Shown here: in pieces, positions 1-5,003 of the stretch
Layout of the letters: each line of letters opens with the position of its first letter
Position numbering within the stretch: the first letter of the stretch is position 1
Source of the DNA: Flavobacteriales bacterium
GTDB lineage: Bacteria > Bacteroidota > Bacteroidia > Flavobacteriales_D > SKUL01
DNA length: 5,003 nucleotides
Assembly: GCA_007129985.1 (NCBI GenBank)
Contig: SKUL01000274.1
Span: 1-5,003 of the forward strand
Direction of reading: 5' to 3'
Position numbers and translations under genes: made by a program
Notes under the pieces: generated by a model
What the model was told of the DNA's origin: nothing
The model's input: the letters and a program-made list of their open reading frames with translations, nothing else
Database searches by the model: none

Positions 1-499
1 CGATGATTCCGCAGCCGAAGCCTTGCAGTTTTTCGGCAAAAGCGCTGCCCATTTGTCCGCAGCCGATGATGCCTACGGTGAGTCTCCCCAGTTCGGTTCC
101 GCGGTTTTCGGCGCGTCGCCACACTCCCTGCCGCACCTCCATATCGGCGCGTTTGAGGTGGTTCAACAGCATCAGCAACATGCCGATGGCATGCTCGCCC
201 ACGGCGTCGCGATTGGCTTCGGGCACGTTGAAGACTACGACATCTCTGCCGCGCGCGTGGTCCACGTCAATGTTCTCAAGACCGGCTCCAGCGCGGGCAA
301 TGAATTTCAGGTCGGGGGCGCTGTTCAGAAGCTCTTTGTTGATGGGAATGCGACTTCGAATCACCAGCCCGTGCACACCCGCAAGCTGCCGCATGATTTC
401 CTCCGCCGAACCGCTTGTGTTGTGCGTGCAGCGAAATCCCGCACCGGAGAGCATTCGCTCCAACTCCGGATGCACGGTATCGAGAAAGAGAACGTTCAT
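1..499 (-). CDS. D-isomer-specific 2-hydroxyacid dehydrogenase, N-terminal 166 residues (cut by left window edge)
   Basis: Family members use NAD(P)H to interconvert 2-hydroxy acids and 2-keto acids in the cytoplasm; the group includes 3-phosphoglycerate dehydrogenase and glyoxylate/hydroxypyruvate reductases. Translation from the ATG at 499 starts MNVLFLDTVHPELERML and stays open to the edge. The split N-terminal catalytic domain is visible at about residues 1-100, with the family segment RAGAGLENIDVDHA at 69-82 and the V-x-N-x-P-x-x-N stretch near 89-97. The nucleotide-binding glycine motif is GIIGCGQMGSAF at 143-154 (GxGxxG at 146-151). The catalytic Arg, Glu and His of the family would lie past the edge, so activity and substrate cannot be judged. 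The start overlaps the mgtE stop as ATGA, so it is probably translationally coupled to mgtE and shares its promoter. A serine-pathway role (SerA-like) is possible, but nothing here shows a serine operon. Family assignment is firm; substrate is unknown. Confidence 0.93.
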   Translation of the reverse strand, partial: MNVLFLDTVHPELERMLSGAGFRCTHNTSGSAEEIMRQLAGVHGLVIRSRIPINKELLNSAPDLKFIARAGAGLENIDVDHARGRDVVVFNVPEANRDAVGEHAIGMLLMLLNHLKRADMEVRQGVWRRAENRGTELGRLTVGIIGCGQMGSAFAEKLQGFGCGII

Positions 500-1863
500 C
501 CGAGGTTAAAGAATTGGCGGGCTATCATAAAGTAAATCGCCAAACCGATAATGTCGTTGCTTGTGGTGATAAACGGACCAGTGGCCACGGCAGGGTCAAT
601 TTTAAAACGATTGAGCATGAGCGGCACAAAGGTTCCGAACAGGGCCGCGAAAATAATCACCGAAAAAAGGGCGAGGCCCACAGTAAATCCGAGCAGGGTT
701 GAGTCTTCAAATACAATGTTGTAGCCAAGCACGATGCTGGCGCAAATCAGGCCGCTTACCATGGCTACGATAAATTCTTTGGCCAGTCGGGGCAGCAGCT
801 TCTGCATATCAATAGAGCTGTTGGCGAGGCCCTGCACCACAATGGCCGACGATTGAACGCCGACGTTTCCGCCCATGGCTGCAATGAGTGGCATAAACAG
901 GGCCAACTGGGTGATTTTGGCAATCTCGGCCTCGTACACGCTGATGACGTTGGCCACGAGCAATCCGCCCATCAGGCCGATTACCAGCCAGGGCAAGCGG
1001 GCGCGGGTTACTTCCCACACGGTGTCGCTCACATCTACCTTGTCCGACAGTCCAGACGCCATCTGGTAATCGCGCTCGGCCTCTTCTTTCATGATGTCCA
1101 CCACGTCGTCAATGGTAATGCGGCCCAGCAACCTGCCGGCTTCGTCCACCACGGGCAGTGCCACGAGGTCATATTTTTCCATGACTTTGGCGGCTTCCTC
1201 GGCGCTTTCCTGGGCGCGGATAAAGATGGGAGCCTCCTTGGTGGCCACATCCTTAAAGGTAGCCCGTACAGAGCTTGGATTAAAAACCATCTGCTTGAGC
1301 GAGAGGGTTCCGATAAGTTTCTCCTGCTCGTTTACCACGTAGATGGTGTACACTTCGTTGACCTCTTCGGCCTGTTTGCGCATTTCGCGAATACCCTGTG
1401 CGATGGTCCAGTCTTCGCGCACCATCACCAGCTCTTTGGCCATGATACCCCCGGCAGAATCTTCGGGGTAGCGCATCAGTTGGCGGATATCGTCGGCCTG
1501 CTCGTCGTCTTCGAGCAGGCTCATTACCTCCTGCTGCTGTTTTTCGGGCAGTTCGGAGATAAGGTCGGCAGCGTCGTCGGAGTCAATCTCGTCAATAATC
1601 TGGCGGGCTATTTCCTCTGAGCTAAGGCTGCTCAATACGGCCTCACGCCAGTCTTCGTCGAGCTCCAGAAACACATCGGCGCGTTTTTCCTGCGCCAGCA
1701 GTTCAAAGAAATCGCGCGCGTGTTCATCGCGGAACTGCTGCATGATTTCGGCCACATCGGCGGGGTGCAGGTCGGCAATAAGCCCTGCTACGGCACTTTT
1801 GTTGCCGTTGTCGAGGTGTTCTCTGACCTCCTCAATAAACGCTTTGGTGAGTTCAAATTGCAT
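496..1863 (-). CDS. mgtE: Magnesium transporter MgtE (CBS-domain type)
   Basis: Inner-membrane Mg2+ channel/transporter, 455 residues, a normal full length for MgtE. Order of parts: N-terminal cytosolic MgtE_N domain, about residues 30-135, very acidic; the family junction motif YPEDSAGGIM at 132-141; two CBS domains, about 139-200 and 204-262, which in characterised MgtE bind Mg2+ and gate the pore; then a C-terminal block of about five membrane helices, roughly 288-308, 318-345, 360-383, 388-415 and 427-450. Signature residues are present: PLIAAMGGNVGVQ (GGN at 331-333) and the last-helix segment TTSNDIIG, whose Asp437 should correspond to the pore Asp432 of Thermus thermophilus MgtE. The ATG at 1863 gives the expected N-terminus, with no Shine-Dalgarno upstream, as is usual in Bacteroidota. 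A TACATTTG promoter element lies about 33 bases upstream. The stop overlaps the downstream dehydrogenase start by four bases. No frameshift or missing part seen. Confidence 0.97.
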   Translation of the reverse strand: MQFELTKAFIEEVREHLDNGNKSAVAGLIADLHPADVAEIMQQFRDEHARDFFELLAQEKRADVFLELDEDWREAVLSSLSSEEIARQIIDEIDSDDAADLISELPEKQQQEVMSLLEDDEQADDIRQLMRYPEDSAGGIMAKELVMVREDWTIAQGIREMRKQAEEVNEVYTIYVVNEQEKLIGTLSLKQMVFNPSSVRATFKDVATKEAPIFIRAQESAEEAAKVMEKYDLVALPVVDEAGRLLGRITIDDVVDIMKEEAERDYQMASGLSDKVDVSDTVWEVTRARLPWLVIGLMGGLLVANVISVYEAEIAKITQLALFMPLIAAMGGNVGVQSSAIVVQGLANSSIDMQKLLPRLAKEFIVAMVSGLICASIVLGYNIVFEDSTLLGFTVGLALFSVIIFAALFGTFVPLMLNRFKIDPAVATGPFITTSNDIIGLAIYFMIARQFFNLG

Positions 1864-1878
1864 ACCGGCCTAACCGCG

Positions 1879-1891
1879 CCGCTTTGAGCGG
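1879..1891 (-). other. Small hairpin in the predicted mgtE 5' leader
   Basis: The minus-strand RNA reads CCGCT-CAA-AGCGG, a perfect 5-bp GC-rich stem with a 3-base loop. Two GGCC tetramers at 1893-1896 and 1867-1870 could pair outside it. With the predicted start near 1891 the hairpin would sit at the very 5' end of the mRNA, where it could stabilise the transcript. It could also be chance in a GC-rich stretch. Confidence 0.25.
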
Positions 1892-1895
1892 AGGC

Positions 1896-1903
1896 CAAAT
1901 GTA
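1896..1903 (-). promoter_or_regulatory. Bacteroidota-type -7 promoter element for the mgtE operon
   Basis: On the minus strand the bases read TACATTTG, a perfect match to the Bacteroidota sigma-factor -7 consensus TAnnTTTG. Transcription would start around 1890-1892, giving a leader of roughly 28 bases before the mgtE ATG. I see no TTG/TTTG -33 element at the expected distance (about 1922-1928 is CCCAATCACC-like), so the promoter may be weak or depend on an activator. The leader is too short for an M-box magnesium riboswitch. Confidence 0.55.
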
Positions 1904-1989
1904 CGAAAAGGATAGGTTGGGGGTGGGTGATTGGGACTACATTGAGTGCTCAAAACCTTCAGTCAAAATAACCGGATGGAACCTTGGCG

Positions 1990-2018
1990 AAAAATTTAAA
2001 TCACAGCGCTATCGCTGT
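1990..2018 (-). terminator. Probable intrinsic terminator after the AbiE-like module
   Basis: Reading the minus strand, ACAGCG (2018-2013), loop ATAG, then CGCTGT (2008-2003) form a perfect 6-bp stem. It is followed two bases later by the T-rich run TTTAAATTTTT (2000-1990). It starts 28 bases past the stop of the nucleotidyltransferase gene, the right place to end that transcript before the mgtE promoter. The stem is short and the T-run is broken by three A's, so efficiency may be modest. A second ACAGCG at 2038-2033 could compete for the same CGCTGT arm. Confidence 0.5.
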
Positions 2019-2045
2019 TAACTTGACCAACGCGCTGTTTCTGGC

Positions 2046-2888
2046 TCATGCCTCATGTGTAATGCCTTTTTGAAATGCGCCCAGCAAGGCAGATGCATAT
2101 TCAATATTGACATCTAATTTTCTCGCCCATTCTTTTGCAATGGCTGATTTGGATGCATCTTCCAGATGGTTTTCAAAAATTGTCGACACCCTGTTTGATA
2201 TAGCTTCGGATTTCTGAATGTACAATCTGGAATTTCTGCCCAGCACTTCCGCGGCAATCAGCATTCTGTCGAACGGTTCTCTTTCCAGAGTATCATGGTG
2301 TTCCTCTACGATTTCTTCCCACTTCAAATCGTAATAATGTTGAATGATTCTCAGTATATCTGCAAGATCGTTTTGACGCTCTTCCGGACGATCACTCCAG
2401 GCAATCAGTTTTAAAATCACCATTCCCGGCAAAGGCGGAATATTGGCGATCTTCTCCTCAATATGAACTTGTACGGCTTCCTCCAACACTTCGCGGAAAC
2501 CCAAAACGTGCAAATCAGTGTATCGCTCATTGAAATTAACAGTGAAGTTTTCTTCTATTTCTCCAAAGGGAAGTAAGTCAATGGCAACGTTATACTTATC
2601 AGAATAAAACGTCCAAGGCGCAGCAACCTTGTTAAACCCCTTTGTTTTTAAAGCAGTACGGATTTTCTCATACTCTTCGATACTTGAAATCATCACAGCA
2701 AAATCAATATCCTTGGTTCCTCTGCCCGGCTTGATTCCGTTTTTGAGCAATTCAAGCGCTATGGCACTTACACCAATGAGGTAATAAGGGATTTGCAAGG
2801 TCTGCATGACTTCGTCTATGCAATCAAACGTTTCCTTAAAGTATGGTATGGCGAGATCCTTATAGGTTAGGCCGGATGTGTTCGTCAT
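2046..2888 (-). CDS. AbiEii-like nucleotidyltransferase, putative toxin of a type IV (AbiE) toxin-antitoxin pair
   Basis: A 280-residue soluble protein with a DNA-polymerase-beta-type nucleotidyltransferase fold at about 1-180. The segment YYLIGVSAIALELL (36-48) is the position of the usual G-G/S motif, followed by GRGTKDIDFAVM with the metal-binding D60-x-D62, and a third acidic candidate D104 in VAIDLLPFG. A later family motif is K160-LIAWSDR with R171 and D174/D177 (NDLADI), as in AbiEii-type proteins. Residues 185-280 look all-helical. Known AbiEii toxins are nucleotidyltransferases that arrest growth and are neutralised by AbiEi; some pairs abort phage infection. Toxicity here is inferred from family and context. 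The ATG at 2888 lies inside the upstream antitoxin gene (29-base overlap, different frame), implying co-transcription and coupling. Oddity: the canonical GG/GS is G39-V40-S41. Base composition is AT-rich relative to mgtE. A non-toxin relative of the same fold is possible. Confidence 0.8.
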   Translation of the reverse strand: MTNTSGLTYKDLAIPYFKETFDCIDEVMQTLQIPYYLIGVSAIALELLKNGIKPGRGTKDIDFAVMISSIEEYEKIRTALKTKGFNKVAAPWTFYSDKYNVAIDLLPFGEIEENFTVNFNERYTDLHVLGFREVLEEAVQVHIEEKIANIPPLPGMVILKLIAWSDRPEERQNDLADILRIIQHYYDLKWEEIVEEHHDTLEREPFDRMLIAAEVLGRNSRLYIQKSEAISNRVSTIFENHLEDASKSAIAKEWARKLDVNIEYASALLGAFQKGITHEA

Positions 2889-3828
2889 ATATCTTTTGCG
2901 CTGTTTCTTTGTTTCTTTTGCCGCCCTCCAATGTCAAATCAGCATATACCAGAAGTGGTGGTGCCGTTTTTTCGTTGTTGTTCTTCCAGAACATGTCCAG
3001 CACTTCAATTTCACCGTTGTTGTCGGGCTGCAGCTTGTAGTTCTTAATCAAGTCCATTCGTTGTTCATGGGTGTAAAGTATAAACTTCTCCGGGCGCAGG
3101 TGATTGGTAAGCAAGTCCGCTGCGGGTTCACCACCCCATGCCGTTTTGCCATTCACAAACTCCAGTTCCGTCCAGTTTCCATTGAGCCTGTAGCGCCCCT
3201 TCACCAATTTTGGGCGCAGCATGGTGGCGTATTCTGCTACCCACCGATTGAGCAGCTCCTTCCTGTTTTCCCATACATAGTCTTTATTGTTGAGCGGAAG
3301 GATGTAACCGGTTTCTTTCAATCCCTCAATTACCTGCGGAATGTTTCCTAAACCGACATTGGTCTTTTGGGCAAGATCTCTTTGTGTCATGTTGATGGCT
3401 TCTTTGTGCTGAAGCAGATAGAACAGCACCTTGAGGCCTGTTTTGGTAAAAGCCCTGTTTCCTTTGTTTTTTGCAGTAGCCAAGGGTTTTTGGGTGTCGA
3501 TAAACAAAAACAAGCCTTCTTTTTTGAGATAGATATTTCCATTGGCCTCGAGGTACGGAATCTCTTTTTCGCGAAGCTCTGCTTTGATTTTCGGAAAAAT
3601 CCGATGGGCGAGGAGCAGAAAGTTTTCATTTTGACGGAAATGATTTTCCAGCTCCATAAGCTGATGACCCCTTACTTCTCGCTTTACCTCAACAACAAAG
3701 GCATATTTTTGGCCATTTACTTTGATTTTCAACACACCATCAAGGTTTCCTTTATTGTGCCAAGTAGCATGAATGCCTCCGTGAAGGGCCAGGTTTTTAA
3801 GGGCGATTTGTGCAATTTCTTGTTTCAT
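2860..3828 (-). CDS. AbiEi-like antitoxin/transcriptional regulator with nuclease-like N-terminal extension
   Basis: A 322-residue soluble protein, first gene of the AbiE-like pair. Three parts are visible. Residues 1-120 are an N-terminal domain with LDGVLKI (D30) and, 17 residues on, FVVEVKREV (E47-x-K49), then a PYLEANGNIYL segment (91-101) and a beta-rich end. This resembles a PD-(D/E)XK restriction-endonuclease fold. Residues about 126-178 are a winged helix-turn-helix (TQRDLAQKTNVGLGNIPQVI at 148-167). Residues about 205-318 are the AbiEi-type C-terminal domain, with RYRLNGNWTEL, AWGGEPAADLLTNHLRPE (230-247) and a closing LLVYADL motif (292-298). AbiEi antitoxins bind their own promoter and neutralise the AbiEii partner; here the promoter carries a matching palindrome. 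The ATG at 3828 is chosen because the predicted transcript starts only about 15 bases upstream. Whether the N-terminal domain cuts DNA or only binds it is unknown. Confidence 0.82.
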   Translation of the reverse strand: MKQEIAQIALKNLALHGGIHATWHNKGNLDGVLKIKVNGQKYAFVVEVKREVRGHQLMELENHFRQNENFLLLAHRIFPKIKAELREKEIPYLEANGNIYLKKEGLFLFIDTQKPLATAKNKGNRAFTKTGLKVLFYLLQHKEAINMTQRDLAQKTNVGLGNIPQVIEGLKETGYILPLNNKDYVWENRKELLNRWVAEYATMLRPKLVKGRYRLNGNWTELEFVNGKTAWGGEPAADLLTNHLRPEKFILYTHEQRMDLIKNYKLQPDNNGEIEVLDMFWKNNNEKTAPPLLVYADLTLEGGKRNKETAQKIYDEHIRPNL

Positions 3829-3838
3829 CCTATGATTT

Positions 3839-3847
3839 CTTGTTCAC
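3839..3847. promoter_or_regulatory. Additional operator half-site over the transcription start
   Basis: CTTGTTCAC here is the exact reverse complement of GTGAACAAG at 3870-3878, which overlaps the right arm of the palindrome. The copy overlaps the last base of the -7 element and the predicted start site. A shorter TGAACA at 3888-3893 lies beyond the -33. Together they suggest several half-sites with a GTTCAC core arranged across the promoter, allowing cooperative or graded repression. Confidence 0.5.
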
Positions 3848-3877
3848 AAATATACGGTGTTCACGTGACGTGAACAA
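3847..3877 (-). promoter_or_regulatory. Promoter of the AbiE-like operon
   Basis: On the minus strand a perfect -7 element TATATTTG (3854-3847, consensus TAnnTTTG) is preceded, with 20 bases between, by CTTG containing the -33 TTG (3877-3875). This spacing fits the Bacteroidota housekeeping promoter. The predicted start lies near 3842-3844, leaving a leader of about 15 bases before the antitoxin ATG. The spacer between the two elements is almost entirely a palindrome, so a bound repressor would block RNA polymerase. Confidence 0.7.
3858..3876. promoter_or_regulatory. Palindromic operator of the AbiE-like operon
   Basis: TGTTCACGT-G-ACGTGAACA: perfect 9-bp arms around a single central base. 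It occupies the spacer of the operon promoter and touches its -33 TTG. Characterised AbiEi antitoxins repress their own promoters through inverted repeats, so this is the natural candidate site for the downstream antitoxin's winged helix. That assignment is inference; the symmetry itself is read directly from the sequence. Confidence 0.7.
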
Positions 3878-3973
3878 GTGCAATATATGAACAGCGTGAC
3901 TTGACGATACTCTATCAAAAAGTTACTGCAGTAGCACCAACCAACTTATTGACAATGACGCTCAGCATATATT

Positions 3974-4705
3974 TCATGGTTCAACAAAACGCCGTCTTAA
4001 ATCAGCATCGTTTACTATGTTCCCCAAACCTATTGCCAATGAGAAATAGAAATTGTAGCTAATGGCAGGGGTGTCAGCCAGCAGGGTTTGAGCGTTATCA
4101 ACCTTCCATCGCACCTTTTCGAGCGGGAGCAGGTAGCCAAATCTGAAATCTATCAGATAAAACCACTGATACGAAATACCAAGCCCCAAATCGAGGTGTG
4201 CTCGCGAATTTGTCACATTCAAATGCCTGAGTTGGGTCTGCAAGTAATCCTCCATTGGTATTGGATCCGGCGCTTGCTCTCTGTGCAGATAGCTCAAAGC
4301 GCTGCCCTTGAATCCAACAAAAGGAAAGACAGAGAGCCATTTACTCTTGGTCAGGGAGTAACCCACATTGAACGAAGTGGAACGGTACTCCACCTCCGTG
4401 CGATACCCTGTGCTGCCTGAGCGTCTAGTGTTTTTATTGAACGAAAATCGGGTAATAAACCTGTTTGTGTAGAGCTGAAGTCCAATTCCGACGTTCGCAG
4501 TGGAATGACTTGCCGATGGCAAACCGGCACCAGCGAGTTGGTCATTGATTCCCTTGCTATCTATGTCCGGAAATTCAATGGGCATTATCACAAATGCGCC
4601 AATGACACTGTTTTTGGTGGTATCTGATTGTTGACCAAGGGTATCATGACCAAGTCCCAATGCAACTGCGACAAGCGAAAGGCAAATGAAGAAAGGTGCT
4701 TTCAT
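3974..4705 (-). CDS. Predicted outer-membrane/envelope beta-barrel-like protein
   Basis: A 243-residue protein of unrecognised family. The N-terminus (MKAPFFICLSLVAVALGLG) is a good Sec signal peptide, with likely cleavage around residues 24-26 before QQSDTT; there is no lipoprotein Cys at that point. The mature part is rich in alternating aromatic/hydrophobic segments typical of small Bacteroidota outer-membrane barrels: roughly 68-79, 81-90, 101-117, 124-140, 167-178, 180-192 and 213-227, for example FNVGYSLTKSKWLSVFPFVG and SYNFYFSLAIGLG. A 16-residue polar tail (ending RRRFVEP) follows the last strand, so it lacks a terminal aromatic residue in the usual place. No secretion-sorting domain is seen. 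The ATG at 4705 is supported by the signal peptide. It follows the upstream open frame by only 30 bases and has no TAnnTTTG element of its own in that gap, so it is probably the distal gene of an operon. Function is unknown. Confidence 0.75.
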   Translation of the reverse strand: MKAPFFICLSLVAVALGLGHDTLGQQSDTTKNSVIGAFVIMPIEFPDIDSKGINDQLAGAGLPSASHSTANVGIGLQLYTNRFITRFSFNKNTRRSGSTGYRTEVEYRSTSFNVGYSLTKSKWLSVFPFVGFKGSALSYLHREQAPDPIPMEDYLQTQLRHLNVTNSRAHLDLGLGISYQWFYLIDFRFGYLLPLEKVRWKVDNAQTLLADTPAISYNFYFSLAIGLGNIVNDADLRRRFVEP

Positions 4706-4735
4706 TGCTTGGTTTGGCTTATTTGAATCTGATTT

Positions 4736-5002
4736 TCAGCATACATGGCTCAGCGGAAATACCGGTTGAATATTGTTTTTAAGGTGTGCTAGGTTTTTGG
4801 AGCTCAAAATAGTACCTGCAATTGCGTCGCGCAAGGAGGGTTGAGCCGAGACTTCATCGGCGAATTTTTTCCAGTAACTCAAAACGTCAGCTTGTCCCAC
4901 AACCCCCGTCATTTTACGGGTTAAGTGGCCCAAAGCCTTGGTTTGCTCAAAGATGCAGAAAAAGGTTGGGATAAGCAAAATGACCCGAAAAACCTTTGTA
5001 CG
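4736..5002 (-). CDS. 3' part of an unrecognised protein (cut by right window edge)
   Basis: The frame is open from the right edge to a TGA at 4736-4738, about 88 residues. No ATG lies near the visible beginning. A TTG at 4978 could be read as a start, but the frame continues upstream through RTKVFRVI, so the true start is more likely outside the window. The visible part begins with basic residues and a hydrophobic run (KVFRVILLIPTFFCIF), which could be a late signal peptide or a membrane segment. A soluble-looking remainder follows, containing DVLSYWKKFADEV and ending PLSHVC. I do not recognise the family. Support for its being real is the absence of stops, the 30-base spacing to the envelope-protein gene, and the lack of any promoter element between them. 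It could still be a chance open frame. Confidence 0.45.
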   Translation of the reverse strand, partial: RTKVFRVILLIPTFFCIFEQTKALGHLTRKMTGVVGQADVLSYWKKFADEVSAQPSLRDAIAGTILSSKNLAHLKNNIQPVFPLSHVC

Positions 5003-5003
5003 A

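Noticed and set aside
23..535. Plus-strand open frames at the left end
   Set aside because: They are antisense to the 2-hydroxyacid dehydrogenase, whose GxGxxG and RAGAG motifs are unambiguous on the minus strand.
853..1620. Long plus-strand open frame (255 codons) opposite mgtE
   Set aside because: It lies wholly antisense to mgtE, is rich in His/Gly/Phe as expected of an antisense shadow, and has no recognisable domain.
1942..1953. TTGAG-TG-CTCAA near-palindrome in the spacer upstream of mgtE
   Set aside because: A two-base loop and 5-bp arms with no second copy or promoter overlap; I cannot support a regulatory role.
1864..2045. Magnesium riboswitch (M-box) ahead of mgtE
   Set aside because: The predicted leader is only about 28 bases and no M-box-like set of helices is visible; the rest of the spacer is upstream of the promoter.
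3367..3873. Plus-strand open frame of 168 codons opposite the antitoxin gene
   Set aside because: It is antisense to a gene with clear family motifs and reads through the palindromic operator; its composition looks like a shadow frame.
2021..3905. ACTTGAC repeated at 2021-2027 and 3899-3905, flanking the AbiE-like module, as a possible insertion target duplication
   Set aside because: Seven bases without extension or terminal inverted repeats is within chance for this length, and no transposase or integrase is present.
3912..3945. Terminator for the envelope-protein gene around TACTGCAGTA followed by T5 on the minus strand
   Set aside because: The self-complementary core leaves only about 3 bp of stem once a loop is allowed, and the extension contains a mismatch; too weak to call.

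Overview
The window looks like a chromosomal stretch from a member of the Bacteroidota. Three things point there: promoter -7 elements matching TAnnTTTG, no Shine-Dalgarno sequences before the starts I checked, and the protein types present (an MgtE transporter beside a 2-hydroxyacid dehydrogenase, and a small signal-peptide-bearing beta-rich envelope protein). I cannot name a genus. All recognisable genes are on the minus strand, so the window reads from right to left, and no gap between genes exceeds 300 bases.

Right to left: (1) the 3' end of an unrecognised open frame entering from the right edge (about 4736-5002), whose visible part has a hydrophobic segment. (2) 30 bases later, a 243-residue predicted outer-membrane or envelope beta-barrel-like protein (3974-4705), probably in the same operon. 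(3) A 145-base spacer carrying a strong Bacteroidota-type promoter with a 9-bp-arm palindrome filling the gap between its -33 and -7 elements. (4) A two-gene module overlapping by 29 bases (2860-3828 and 2046-2888): an AbiEi-like antitoxin/regulator followed by an AbiEii-like nucleotidyltransferase, read here as a type IV (AbiE-like) toxin-antitoxin or phage-defence pair. The palindrome and its extra half-sites are the likely autoregulatory operator. The antitoxin has a 120-residue N-terminal extension with a D...ExK pattern resembling a PD-(D/E)XK nuclease fold. (5) A 182-base spacer with a probable terminator for the module and a TACATTTG promoter element for the next operon. (6) mgtE (496-1863), a complete CBS-domain magnesium transporter, whose stop overlaps as ATGA the start of (7) a D-isomer-specific 2-hydroxyacid dehydrogenase, cut by the left edge.

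The mgtE/dehydrogenase end is clearly GC-richer than the AbiE-like module by eye and by spot counts, which fits horizontal acquisition of the module. The most interesting content is the AbiE-like module: its operator architecture and the nuclease-like N-terminal domain on the antitoxin. The remaining genes look like ordinary housekeeping or envelope functions.
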